Under the pieces are notes generated by a model. It was not told the origin of the DNA and did no database searches. It worked only from the letters and a program-made list of their open reading frames with translations. The position numbers and the translations under genes were made by a program. A DNA stretch of 64,000 nucleotides from positions 33,913,282-33,977,281 of the forward strand of contig OZ022258.1 of NCBI GenBank assembly GCA_963978905.1, given 5' to 3'. This document shows, one piece after another, positions 1 through 11,135 of the stretch; positions within the stretch are counted from its first letter, which is position 1; each line of letters starts with the position of its first letter. This DNA comes from Trichostrongylus colubriformis. Taxonomy: Eukaryota > Nematoda > Chromadorea > Rhabditida > Trichostrongylidae.

Positions 1-211
1 TACACCTATTTGACAGTACATTTCTGGACATTTTGATAGCACACAAGTAAAGTCCTTCGTAGGTACAGTGAAACCCCCTGTTCTACAGCCGTGTAGGCGA
101 CCCCTTCGCGAAAGCTATGGGTAGTTAGTTGTTGTGACTGAGGCTCGATAAAAAATACCTTCGAAAATCGTGGGTGGGCTATGAGGCAGATTAGTTGATA
201 ATGATGGGAGC

Positions 212-1410
212 ATATTGTGTTGAAGAATAAGTTTCCGCGGGTTTTTTGCTCTTCGATTTTCACAATGTTTCCTTCATCTTTCGACAAAGCTTATATGTGT
301 TTTCAATAAAGCTTCCTCTGCTCTACAAACTGCCTTCATCTGCTTCTTGATTCCTTCGATTGCCTAATATTTATGAGGTCTGGAAATGAAGTAAGCTGAA
401 GGCAAAATTGGCACTCTCGACACTTCATCTTCCTCGTCTTCCATCGAGATCAAAAAACGTATGTGCATATGTTTTCGATAGAGCTTTTTCAACTGTAGCG
501 AATGGTACTGCCTTTTATTCAGATCGCTTAACTTTTTCTATTTTAAAACTCACAAATGCAGTACACAGCAAAAGTGTGCACTTTCGTTATCTTCTCTTCC
601 TCACCTGCCACCGAGATTGGAGAGAAAGTGCATATACGCATTCGATAGAGCTTTTTTTGCTTTACCAGAAGGTGTCCCCCATCATTTGTATTCTTTCATA
701 TTTTAGCATTGAGGAATAGGTTTCCACCCTTTTTTCAATTCCAAATTGCGCAGTGGGAATGAAGTGCTTTGGCACAATGTCTCGTATAATTTGATGGGAG
801 ATTTTTCGCCCTACAAGATTGTGTTTACGGTTTTTGTTCGAGTTGATTTTTGCCATTTTCATTTAAAAGGAGTGTTAAGTCAACGAAATCCAGCATTTTC
901 GCGCCCAGCACCTCAGCATTTCCTTCTGTTCTATGTCTTGGTACGATTCACACTTCATCGCTTGAAAATAATATGTGTCCTCATCGTGTATCGCCTGTGT
1001 TGTATTGTTTGGTTATGCTGGAACAATGATTGATACCCATTGGCTCTGAAATGCTACCGCATTCATAGAGTGCACAGCACGTTCACCCACTCTAAGTTTA
1101 ATCTTTTCTTATGTCATCGATTCCATTTTGAGAGCTATAAGAAAGCTTGTGAGCAAAGAGGCCGAAAGGATGATGGTCGTCAATGGTTTTCAGCTGCTGT
1201 TTGTGTTTTACGTTTTTTGTTTGCCGCTATGTCGCTGAAGAATGTATTTTACGAATGGTATGCAATAGGCCAATGCCGACGACCTCGAATTCGCCCAAGT
1301 GTGGACTATAAGAACTTGTGCTTTGCAGATTTCCTCCTTACTTTATCGGACTATTTCCCTGAGGTGAATAGCAGCAGCATCGACATTGTTGTAGGAAATT
1401 GCTGTTAATG
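212..1410. repeat. GATAGAGC composite repeat with mariner-like end (in U1 left arm)
   Basis: A degenerate repeat of roughly 190-bp units built on the phrases CATCGAGATCAAAAAA and TTTTCGATAGAGC. Its edge near 212-240 reads GAATAAGTTTCCGCGG followed by a T run, resembling the TIR of elegans/Hsmar-type mariners. The apparent ORFs here (for example 408-719 and 1040-1408) have no transposase motif. Copies recur at 9183-10000, 26800-27610, 30310-31150, 59157-59770 and 60595-61000. Confidence 0.6.
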
Positions 1411-1435
1411 TTTATTAGTGAAGAACTCTGAGGCT

Positions 1436-1731
1436 TTACTCCTGTACTTGGCAGACGCCGCATGTTTTTTGGCACATGTTTTTCACTGTTTCGCCAAGGC
1501 TACTAGTATCATCACAATACTTCTTGAAGCTCGACTCACAGAGAGTGCCCATGTCTTGGCAAACCTGAAACAATTCTCAACGTGACTCAAGCGATGCACT
1601 TGCAGCCGCGGCTATTCCTTGAGGTCTCACTTACGATGTACTACTAATTGAGTAAACGTCACCTGAGCCATTACTCCTTCTTGAGTGAAGGCATTGAGAG
1701 CAATAAAGGCGATGAGCACGTAGAAAAGCAT
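1436..1731 (-). CDS. Secreted ShKT-domain peptide, copy 1 (two exons)
   Basis: Exon 1 is 1663-1731 and exon 2 is 1436-1564; the 98-bp phase-0 intron is GT-AG with a TTTCAG acceptor. The predicted product is 65 residues: a hydrophobic signal peptide in about residues 1-17, then a mature part with six cysteines at 25, 32, 40, 54, 58 and 61 (spacing 6-7-13-3-2) and the terminal M-C-x2-T-C-G-x-C arrangement of nematode ShKT domains. ShKT domains are disulfide-knotted and common in secreted nematode proteins, some of which modulate potassium channels or host lymphocytes; function here is not shown. A TATA box lies about 50 bp upstream and AATAAA about 20 bp after the stop (1411-1416). Reading frame and splice sites are intact. 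Confidence 0.85.
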
Positions 1732-1775
1732 CCTTGATTCCGTTGCGGGACTGTAGCTTCGACAAAATCTGTTCC

Positions 1776-1782
1776 TTATATA
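1776..1782 (-). promoter_or_regulatory. TATA box of ShKT copy 1
   Basis: TATATAA on the minus strand, about 45-50 bp before the ATG, kept in all four copies. It suggests each copy brought its own core promoter. Confidence 0.6.
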
Positions 1783-2508
1783 CAGCAACAAACGTGCTGT
1801 TTGGTAAAGGTGAGGCTAATCATCGGATCTGATTGTTACACCATAGAATAGAGCAAATACAGATTTTCGTTATTCGAGCACTGTTGAAAGTCAATATTAG
1901 GGCACATGTAGCAGTTCACCCAGCCCCGAATTTCCCTTGATTTGGGACGAGTGTCTGATGGCGACGCTCTGAGAGCACAGAATATTTGTTATGTACGTGT
2001 CAATGGATAATGACATATGTGCGTGTTTCAGTTCTCCGAAATTGCAGGCTCTTCGGTCGGTGCTACGATAGTTCGACTGGCTTCGACTCTCACTTCGAAC
2101 TTGTAATGCAGATAGTAGCGAAAATGCTTCGAAGAATACCGCGTTAATGCTCCTTAGAGACAGGCAGTCTCTTCAACACGTAGGAAAAGTGTTCGAGAAA
2201 TGCTACCCTAATAAAGTTGTCTCCCTCGAAATGAAAAGGCAATCCATGCTGTGGTATTGCATTTTATTACTGCAGACTGGGGAAATACGTAAAAGCGGAG
2301 GTGATGTAGTGAGAAAGGCGCCGCTACCTCACGCACAGTGCGGAAATGGAGTCCTTGCTTGATATCTGCCAAAGACGCCTGTAGTTTTCCCGGCGTTACC
2401 TAATCGGCAGCACGCAGATATGCACTTGAGCTGACCTTTGAAGAGTGACAGTGCAAGCCTGCCATGCTAAGCTTGCCAGCGGAATATACTATAGTAATAT
2501 TACCAGTC

Positions 2509-2536
2509 GGGTTGGCCGGCTGACGCCGGCCAACCC
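2509..2536 (-). other. 3'-terminal hairpin of the Helitron-like element
   Basis: Perfect 12-bp inverted repeat GGGTTGGCCGGC / GCCGGCCAACCC with a 4-nt loop, 6 nt from the element boundary. It matches the position of the termination hairpin of Helitrons. Confidence 0.7.
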
Positions 2537-2595
2537 TCCTGGACTCGGATTGGCCGGCTTTGGGGCTTTCTGCTTTGTAGCGAGGAGCGACTCTC

Positions 2596-2647
2596 GGCTC
2601 GCCGCTAGCGCGGCGAGCCGACTTTCGCATGCGCGCTTCGCGCGCAT
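2596..2647. repeat. Two further perfect GC hairpins
   Basis: A 10-bp stem GGCTCGCCGC with a TAGC loop (2596-2619) and an 8-bp stem ATGCGCGC with a TTC loop (2629-2647) follow the terminal hairpin within 60 bp. Role unknown; both lie inside the Helitron-like insertion. Confidence 0.7.
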
Positions 2648-3200
2648 TGCAGCAGGAATAGGCCCTGTGTATAGGGAGCGCACATTGCAGCAGGGAACGG
2701 ATAATATGCGGCTTGTATATATTGTGAGCAAACCTCCAACGATCATCGGCTTTAGTTGAAACTAAGAGACACCACACCCATCTGTAACCCCTTCCCCACT
2801 GAAGGCAAAATCCCTTTAAAGAAAGGCAGGATTCGATCCGAACACAAAAGTAGATTTGAAGCACTTAGTAGTACCAAAGTAAGGAAGATGGATCGAAACG
2901 GTCAAAAAATCCAAGAAAGAAGACCCCCTTCCCATCGTTGATCAAGTGTGTAAGGCACAATCGCAGAGGGGCGGCCACGCTAAAAGGAGCGGCAGCAGTT
3001 GGAGGTGTCTCATCGTGAGCGCTGAGGCGCTCCGTAGTAGTTGACTTTTGAGGATTAAAAGATTTGAGAGACGTGCATGTATCAGTTCTATAAGAAACAT
3101 TGACCTTAACTGATTGCCGAGAGATACACCTGATAATAACACACCACTCCCTAATGGTAACCGAGAACAAACAGTCACTTTGTGAGTGTGGTACCAATAT
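2648..3200. other. Unassigned segment of the Helitron-like insertion
   Basis: Short direct repeats (GCATTGCAGCAGG near 2642 and 2683), then sequence with no recognised gene. The open frames on both strands here show no family motif. Confidence 0.4.
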
Positions 3201-3224
3201 TGCAATTATGGCCGGGCTAGGCTT

Positions 3225-5300
3225 AGAACTTATGCATTCTATACACAGGGGGTTGACGTGTACAGAGTACATAAGTTTGGTGGGTTGACTCATACCCAAT
3301 CCTAACCTGCCCGACCTCCACACACTCGTACCCATTTTCGTCTGTCCCTATCCAGTTCTTACTCGCACGACCTGAGCAGTTCCATTCCTGACCTTCCCGA
3401 TTTTCGGAACCCAAGCGAGGGTTTATAAACTTGAGCACACATCGGTTCCGGCGCAGGTCCCGCCCGTAATGGACGGAGCTAGACTCAGGACTTATGTGCT
3501 CCGTACACATGGCCTCTACCCAATCGTAACCTGCCCGACTTCCACATGCCCGTACCTAACTTGCTTCTTGTGTGCTCCCAACACCTTGGTTAGTCTCTAC
3601 CCAGTCCTCACACGCACTACCTCAACATACCCATTCCCGACCTTCCCGATTTTCGGAACCCAGGCGAGGACTAAATTTGAGCACCCATCGGTTTCAGCGC
3701 AGGTCCCGCCCATGGTGGGCGGAGCTAAGCTTGAAACTTATATGCTCCGTACACATGACCCCTACCCAATCCTAACCTGCCTGACCTCCACAGGCCCGTG
3801 CCTTATCTGCTTGTTGTGTGCACCCTTCACTTTGGTCAGTCCCTCCCCAGTCCTTACATGCGCGACTTCAACAGACCCTTTCCTAACTTGTCCGATTTTC
3901 AGCACTTGAGCGAAGACCTGAATTCCTTTATTCATTGATTTCGGCGCAAGCCCCCCCCCATGGTGGGCGGAGCTAGGCTTAGAACTTATATGCTCCGTAC
4001 ACTTATGTTTTCCTCTACGCTATCCTAACTTGCCCTACCTCTACAGGCCCGTTCCTAATTTGCTTCTTGTGTGCTCCCTACATTTTGGTCTGTCCCTGTC
4101 CAGTCCTTACTCGCACGACTTCAACAACCCTTTCCTAACTTGGCCGATTTCCAACACCTGAGCGAGGACCTAAATTCGTTTATTCATCGATTTCGGCGCA
4201 AGCCCAGCCCATGGTGGGCGGAGGTAGGCTTAGAACTTATGTGCTCCGTACACTTGTGTTTGCCCCTGCGCTATCCTAACTTGCCCTACCTCTACAGGCC
4301 CGTTCTGCTCCTTGTGTGCTACCTACAATTTGGTCAGTCTCTACCCACTCCTTACTCGCACGACCTGAGCAGTCCCATTCCTGACCGTCCCGATTTTCGG
4401 AACCCAGGCGAGGACTTAAATTGGAGCACCCATCGGTTTCGGCGCAGGCCCCCCCCATGGTGGGCGGAGTTAGGCTTAGAACCTATGTGCTCCGTACACT
4501 TGGTCCCTACCCAAAACTAACCTGCCCGACCTCCACAGCCCGTGCCTAATTTGCTTGTTGTGTGTTCCCTTTACTTTGGTCAGTCCCTCCCCAGTCCTTA
4601 CATGCGCGACTTCAACAGACTCTTTCCTAACTTGGCCGATTTCCAACACCTGAGCGAGGACCTAAATTCGTTTATTCATCGATTTCGGCGCAAGACCCGC
4701 CCATGGTGGGCGGAGCTAGGCTTAGTTCTTATATGCTCTGTACGCTTAGGTCAGCCCCTAACCACTCCTTACTTGCGCGACCCTCCAGGATACAGTTGAG
4801 ATGAGGCCGTACCGAGTCTTAACTTGCCCGATCCCTACAGGCCCACTCTTGATTTAGCCAATTTTTTGAACCATATCTGCGCAAGCCCCGCTCACGGTGG
4901 GCGGAGCTAGGCTTAGTCCTTAATGAGCTCCGCACACTTTGGGCAACACCTACCCATTCCCAACTTGCCCGACCTCTCCACGTTGCAATTGAGTTGAGAG
5001 TAGATTATGTGACAAAAAACGGACACATGCACACACACACACAAACACACCATTCTGGTTTTAGCTTGCCTCTCATGTGCTCCGTACATTTTGGCTTACC
5101 CCAACCCATCCCTAACTTGCCCGACCTCTACAGGTCCATTCCTAGCCTGCCTGATTTTTGGAACCTGAGCGTGGACTTAAATTTGAACACCGGCAGTTTC
5201 TGCGCAAGCCCCGCTCACAGTGGGCGGAGCTAGGCTCAATTCTTATGTGTCCTGTGCGCTTAGGTCAGCATCTACCCAATTCTAACATGCCCGACCTTTC
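3225..5300. repeat. About 245-bp tandem satellite (TGGGCGGAGCTAGGCTT units)
   Basis: Units recur with GGGCGGAG(C/G/T)TAGGCTT near 3474, 3714, 3965, 4213, 4458, 4706, 4900 and 5218, spaced mostly 240-250 bp. Each has a CCCGCCCATGGTGGGCGG-type short palindrome and a CCGATTTTCGGAACCC segment. Divergence is moderate, so the array is older than the 145-bp array beside it. Open frames inside are repeat artefacts. Confidence 0.85.
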
Positions 5301-5467
5301 CAGACAGCAGTTCAGTTGAGAGATCATATCAATGAGATAGGGGTGTATGTGGTGCAGACAGGTTGTAAATGGTTGACGCTGGACTGTGGGAGTGACATAG
5401 GTACCCTCGGCGTATCCCTAGGTAATGCCTCCTTTCCTTACCGGCCCATCACAACACAGCTGCGTCG

Positions 5468-7901
5468 CCATTCGCCTTTCGAGGCTCCTTATCAGCCCTT
5501 ATCAGTTGCTATCACATCCGTTCCCTCACCAATAATGTCCCCTTACGACCCCTACATTACCTTGAAAATTCAGGATCCCAGCTTTGCTGCGACGCGAGAT
5601 ATGTATTTCCCGCCATTCGCCTTTCGAGGCTCCTTATCAGCCCTTATCAGTTGCTATCACTTCCGTTCCTTCTCCATTAATGTCCCCTTTCCACCCCTAT
5701 ATTATCTTAAAAATTCAGGATCCCAGCTTTGCTGCGACGCGAGATATGTATTTCCCGCCATTCGCCTTTCGAGGCTCCTTATCAGCCCTTATCAGTTGCT
5801 ATCACTTCCGTTCCTTCTCCATTAATGTCCCCTTTCCACCCCTATATTATCTTAAAAATTCAGGGTCCCAGCTTTGCTGCGACGCGAGGTATGAATTTCC
5901 CGCCATTCGCCTTTCGGGGCTCCTTATCAGCCCTTATAAGTCGCTATCACTTCCGTTCCCTCACCATTAATGTCCCCTTTCCACCCCTATATTATCTTAA
6001 AAATTCAGGGTCCCAGCTTTGCTGCTACGCGAGATATGAATTTCCCGCCATTCGCCTTTCGGGGCTCCTTATCAGCCCTTATCAGTGCTATCACTTCCGT
6101 TCCCTCACCATTGATGTCCCCTTAACACCCCTACATTACCTTAAAAATTCAGGATCCCAGCTTTGCTGCGACGCGAGATATTATGCGGTGAGCGGACAGA
6201 CAGACAGACAGACACACAGACAGACAGACAGACAGACAAACAAACACACCAAACTTCTGCTTTATATATAGAGTATGATTAATGTCCCCTTTCCACCCCT
6301 ATATTATCTTAAAAATTCAGGATCCCAGCTTTGCTGCGACGCGAGATATTATGCGGTGAGCGGACAGACAGACAGACAGACACACAGACAGACAGACAGA
6401 CAGACAAACAAACACACCAAACTTCTGCTTTATATATAGAGTATGATGATTAATGTCCCCTTTCCACCCCTATGTTATCTTAAAAATTCAGGATCCCAGC
6501 TTTGCTGCGACGCGAGATATGTATTTCCCGCCATTCGCCTTTCGAGGCTCCTTATCAGCCCTTATCAGTTGCTATCACTTCCGTTCCTTCTCCATTAATG
6601 TCCCCTTTCCACCCCTATATTATCTTAAAAATTCAGGGTCCTAGCTTTGCTGCGACGCGAGGTATGAATTTCCCGCCATTCGCCTTTCGGGGCTCCTTAT
6701 CAGCCCTTATAAGTTGCTATCACTTCCGTTCCCTCACCATTAATGTCCCCTTTCCACCCCTATATTATCTTAAAAATTCAGGGTCCCAGCTTTGCTGCTA
6801 CGCGAGATATGAATTTCCCGCCATTCGCCTTTCGGGGCTCCTTATCAGCCCTTATCAGTGCTATCACTTCCGTTCCCTCACCATTGATGTCCCCTTAACA
6901 CCCCTACATTACCTTAAAAATTCAGGATCCCAGCTTTGCTGCGACGCGAGATATTATGCGGTGAGCGGACAGACAGACAGACAGACACACAGACAGACAG
7001 ACAGACAGACAAACAAACACACCAAACTTCTGCTTTATATATAGAGTATGATTAATGTCCCCTTTCCACCCCTATATTATCTTAAAAATTCAGGATCCCA
7101 GCTTTGCTGCGACGCGAGATATTATGCGGTGAGCGGACAGACAGACAGACAGACACACAGACAGACAGACAGACAGACAAACAAACACACCAAACTTCTG
7201 CTTTATATATAGAGTATGATGATTAATGTCCCCTTTCCACCCCTATGTTATCTTAAAAATTCAGGATCCCAGCTTTGCTGCGACGCGAGATATGTATTTC
7301 CCGCCATTCGCCTTTCGAGGCTCCTTATCAGCCCTTATCAGTTGCTATCACTTCCGTTCCTTCTCCATTAATGTCCCCTTTCCACCCCTATATTATCTTA
7401 AAAATTCAGGGTCCCAGCTTTGCTGCTACGCGAGATATGAATTTCCCGCCATTCGCCTTTCGGGGCTCCTTATCAGCCCTTATCAGTGCTATCACTTCCG
7501 TTCCCTCACCATTGATGTCCCCTTAACACCCCTACATTACCTTAAAAATTCAGGATCCCAGCTTTGCTGCGACGCGAGATATTATGCGGTGAGCGGACAG
7601 ACAGACAGACAGACACACAGACAGACAGACAGACAAACAAACAAACACACCAAACTTCTGCTTTATATATAGAGTAATTATCTTAAAAATTCAGGGTCCC
7701 AGCTTTGCTGCTACGCGAGATATGAATTTCCCGCCATTCGCCTTTCGGGGCTCCTTATCAGCCCTTATCAGTGCTATCACTTCCGTTCCCTCACCATTGA
7801 TGTCCCCTTAACACCCCTACATTACCTTAAAAATTCAGGATCCCACCTTTGCTGCGACGCGAGATATTATGCGGTGAGCGGACAGACAGACAGACAGACA
7901 C

Positions 7902-7932
<31 letters not shown>

Positions 7933-7970
7933 AACACACCAAACTTCTGCTTTATATATAGAGTATGATG
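5468..7970. repeat. 145-bp satellite with a 773-bp higher-order repeat
   Basis: The monomer (TTTGCTGCGACGCGAGATAT ... TTAAAAATTCAGGATCCCA) repeats every 145 bp. Blocks repeat at 773 bp: the same 180-codon open frame starts at 5729 and 6502, and a related truncated block starts at 7275. Each block ends in a GACA tract and TTTATATATAGAGTATGAT, which is the element's own 5' terminus in reverse. Near-identity of blocks implies recent expansion. Confidence 0.9.
6193..7931. repeat. Six (GACA)n microsatellite blocks
   Basis: Nearly identical GACAGACA...CACAGACA...GACAAACAAAC tracts lie at about 6195-6240, 6363-6410, 6968-7015, 7137-7185, 7597-7645 and 7880-7930. In minus-strand sense they are (GTCT)n next to the TCATCATACTC start. 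They punctuate the higher-order repeat. Confidence 0.9.
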
Positions 7971-8430
7971 ATACTATACTATTTTTAGGGAGAAGGTTTT
8001 ATTAGGTAGTATTTCTCAAAAAGTTTCCCTACGTGTTGAGGAGACTGCCTATCTCTAAGGAGCATTAGCGCGGTATTCTTCGAAGCATTTTCGCTACTAT
8101 CTGCATTACAAGTTCGAAGTGAGAGTCGAAACCAGTCGAACTATCGTAGCACCGACCGAAGAGCCTGAAATTTCGGGAGAACTGAAACACGTACATATGT
8201 CAATATCCATTGACAAGTACATAACAAATATTCTGTGCTCTCAGAGCGTCGCCATCAGACACTCTTCCCAAATTAAGGGAAATTCGGGGCTGGGTGAACT
8301 GCTACATGTGCCCTAATATTGACTTTCAACAGTGCTCGAATAACGAAAATCTGTATTTGCTCTATTCTATGGTGTAACAATCAGATCCGATGATTAGCCT
8401 CACCTTTACCAAACAGCACGTTTGTTGCTG

Positions 8431-8437
8431 TATATAA
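8431..8437 (+). promoter_or_regulatory. TATA box of ShKT copy 2
   Basis: TATATAA, 45 bp upstream of the ATG at 8482. Confidence 0.6.
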
Positions 8438-8481
8438 GGAACAGATTTTGTCGAAGCTACAGTCCCGCAACGGAATCAAGG

Positions 8482-8777
8482 ATGCTTTTCTACGTGCTCA
8501 TCGCCTTTATTGCTCTCAATGCCTTCACTCAAGAAGGAGTAATGGCTCAGGTGACGTTTACTCAATTAGTAGTACATCGTAAGTGAGACCTCAAGGAATA
8601 GCCGCGGCTGCAAGTGCATCGCTTGAGTCACGTTGAGAATTGTTTCAGGTTTGCCAAGACATGGGCACTCTCTGTGAGTCGAGCTTCAAGAAGTATTGTG
8701 ATGATACTAGTAGCCTTGGCGAAACAGTGAAAAACATGTGCCAAAAAACATGCGGCGTCTGCCAAGTACAGGAGTAA
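8482..8777 (+). CDS. Secreted ShKT-domain peptide, copy 2 (two exons)
   Basis: Exons 8482-8550 and 8649-8777; intron 8551-8648 (GTGACG donor, TTGTTTCAG acceptor, phase 0). Same predicted 65-residue six-cysteine product as copy 1, with identical coding exons. A stronger-looking GTAAGTGAG donor at 8579 would need an acceptor at 8657-8658 to stay in frame and would remove the first cysteine, so the upstream donor is preferred. AATAAA at 8797-8802. Copy 1 lies 7 kb away and is transcribed in the opposite direction. Confidence 0.88.
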
Positions 8778-9182
8778 AGCCTCAGAGTTCTTCACTAATA
8801 AACATTAACAGCAATTTCCTACAACAATGTCGATGCTGCTGCTATTCACCTCAGGGAAATAGTCCGATAAAGTAAGGAGGAAATCTGCAAAGCACAAGTT
8901 CTTATAGTCCACACTTGGGCGAATTCGAGGTCGTCGGCATTGGCCTATTGCATACCATTCGTAAAATACATTCTTCAGCGACATAGCGGCAAACAAAAAA
9001 CGTAAAACACAAACAGCAGCTGAAAACCATTGACGACCATCATCCTTTCGGCCTCTTTGCTCACAAGCTTTCTTATAGCTCTCAAAATGGAATCGATGAC
9101 ATAAGAAAAGATTAAACTTAGAGTGGGTGAACGTGCTGTGCACTCTATGAATGCGGTAGCATTTCAGAGCCAATGGGTATCA

Positions 9183-10000
9183 ATCATTGTTCCAGCATAA
9201 CCAAACAATACAACACAGGCGATACACGATGAGGACACATATTATTTTCAAGCGATGAAGTGTGAATCGTACCAAGACATAGAACAGAAGGAAATGCTGA
9301 GGTGCTGGGCGCGAAAATGCTGGATTTCGTTGACTTAACACTCCTTTTAAATGAAAATGGCAAAAATCAACTCGAACAAAAACCGTAAACACAATCTTGT
9401 AGGGCGAAAAATCTCCCATCAAATTATACGAGACATTGTGCCAAAGCACTTCATTCCCACTGCGCAATTTGGAATTGAAAAAAGGGTGGAAACCTATTCC
9501 TCAATGCTAAAATATGAAAGAATACAAATGATGGGGGACACCTTCTGGTAAAGCAAAAAAAGCTCTATCGAATGCGTATATGCACTTTCTCTCCAATCTC
9601 GGTGGCAGGTGAGGAAGAGAAGATAACGAAAGTGCACACTTTTGCTGTGTACTGCATTTGTGAGTTTTAAAATAGAAAAAGTTAAGCGATCTGAATAAAA
9701 GGCAGTACCATTCGCTACAGTTGAAAAAGCTCTATCGAAAACATATGCACATACGTTTTTTGATCTCGATGGAAGACGAGGAAGATGAAGTGTCGAGAGT
9801 GCCAATTTTGCCTTCAGCTTACTTCATTTCCAGACCTCATAAATATTAGGCAATCGAAGGAATCAAGAAGCAGATGAAGGCAGTTTGTAGAGCAGAGGAA
9901 GCTTTATTGAAAACACATATAAGCTTTGTCGAAAGATGAAGGAAACATTGTGAAAATCGAAGAGCAAAAAACCCGCGGAAACTTATTCTTCAACACAATA
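9183..10000. repeat. GATAGAGC composite repeat (U1 right arm)
   Basis: Reverse complement of 213-1030; no transposase motif seen. Indel-free identity with the left arm points to recent conversion. Confidence 0.6.
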
Positions 10001-10212
10001 TGCTCCCATCATTATCAACTAATCTGCCTCATAGCCCACCCACGATTTTCGAAGGTATTTTTTATCGAGCCTCAGTCACAACAACTAACTACCCATAGCT
10101 TTCGCGAAGGGGTCGCCTACACGGCTGTAGAACAGGGGGTTTCACTGTACCTACGAAGGACTTTACTTGTGTGCTATCAAAATGTCCAGAAATGTACTGT
10201 CAAATAGGTGTA

Positions 10213-11135
10213 CTGTGTGTATTGCGTACTAATTAGTAATTTCACAATCGTTGAGGTTATCCAAATTTGTTTCTACTGCTTGAAAGAACTGTTTGAAGAA
10301 ATACGATGAGGAGTTGCGTGCATTTATATTGGTGTACCTAACAAGTGATTTGTTATTCTGCATTTGAATCAGTGGAAAGAAATGAAGTTCAGCTTCCATG
10401 ACTTTGTCTAAACGACGATCAAATGCATCTTTTACATGAATACTTTTAATCTAATACGATTTTGCTGATTGGGTTTGATTAAGCTTTTTGTTTTGAGGTT
10501 CTTACCGACATCTAGGAATCGCTACAAAGACTTGATACTTCTGCGAATTTTTTATGCAATTCAAAACCTATCTTATGCTAATTAGGAGGGGATTGAGCCC
10601 TTTCAATGTGTGCTGTGGCGATTATGCAAAGATCCCATGTGGCAAGATGCGGAGGCGAACCTGTATCAGAGACGTCATTGAAAGCATCTGTGACTTGAAG
10701 AAACAATGGACGGCTATGTTGCTCGCTTAAGAGATAACTGACGGACCTTCCGAGTGATCAGTTGGCATCCCCGAAGCGTGATGAAGCTGCTGGGAAAGCC
10801 TTCAATTAGAAGCCACCAATGGACCGATTCGCCGAAGAGGTGTTTTGGTCAGAGATGGTAGCAAGCGGCTATGTATCGGACGCATTCAAGGATGTGTCTG
10901 CAAAGGTGGCTCGACCACCTTAAAGAGTGGACTTCATGATTGCAAGGTTTTGATCATAGTCAGAACTCTGAAGGTTCCAGTGAGTACAACGAGTACGACA
11001 ATTATCATTCTATGAGAGATTTTTGTTTCCTGTTTACTTTTACAACTTCTGAAATTGGTCATTCGCTCTGTGGTGACTTGAAGTGACATGTAGGGTCAAT
11101 CGTGACGTCGAGGAAAATTTTCAAAAATAGGGATA
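10213..11135 (+). repeat. U1 right flank with RTE C-terminal fragment, duplicated at 32690-33635
   Basis: This segment is near-identical to 32690-33635, so the duplication extends beyond the ShKT arms. Around 10640-10870 frameshifted translations resemble the C-terminal region of RTE-clade reverse transcriptases: IRDVIESICDLKKQW in one frame, then a G-[KR]-P-x-[IR]-R-x2-Q-W-T-D-like stretch in another. It is a decayed LINE tail carried inside the duplicated unit. Confidence 0.6.

Larger units (their letters stand above)
1..2502. repeat. U1 palindrome, left arm (copy 1, extended form)
   Basis: Positions 1-1564 are the reverse complement of 8649-10212 with no indel (paired coordinates sum to 10213), and similarity continues to 2502. 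The arm carries ShKT copy 1 on the minus strand and a GATAGAGC-type composite repeat. It is the extended form: 2210-2480 has a segment found also in copy 4 (28830-29110) but missing from copies 2 and 3. The arm starts before the window. Confidence 0.93.
2503..7971 (-). mobile_element. Helitron/HINE-like non-autonomous element with expanded minisatellites
   Basis: Read on the minus strand, the insertion begins TCATCATACTCTATATATAA at 7971, soon has a (GTCT)n tract, and ends with a perfect 12-bp-stem hairpin (2536-2509), then GA and CTGG at 2503. It sits exactly between host A and host T with no target duplication; the unoccupied sequence is seen in U2 at about 28805-28825. A 5' TC, 3' hairpin, CTRR end and A|T insertion are the Helitron hallmarks. 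A GTCY microsatellite plus internal minisatellites is typical of Helentron-associated elements (HINE/DINE-1). No Rep-helicase is present, so it is non-autonomous. Confidence 0.75.
7972..10212. repeat. U1 palindrome, right arm (copy 2, short form)
   Basis: Inverted partner of 1-2502. It begins at TACTATACTATTTTTAGGG, the other half of the ancestral palindrome centre, and lacks the 270-bp segment of the extended form. Carries ShKT copy 2 and a GATAGAGC composite repeat. Confidence 0.92.

Noticed and set aside
408..1408. Repeated 95-122-codon frames in the palindrome arms as genes
   Set aside because: They lie in the GATAGAGC repeat, lack start context and motifs, and are broken in copy 4 and in the 59-61 kb copies.
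5729..7672. Several 128-180-codon frames reading as repeated protein
   Set aside because: They are the 145-bp satellite read through; the frame changes each monomer, so no constant protein repeat exists.
5468..7970. CRISPR-like array
   Set aside because: Units are contiguous satellites with no unique spacers, in a eukaryotic genome.
8579..8658. Alternative ShKT splicing with the GTAAGTGAG donor at 8579
   Set aside because: It needs a weak acceptor (CAAG, 8657-8658) and removes the first cysteine; the phase-0 pair 8551/8648 gives a complete six-cysteine domain in all four copies.
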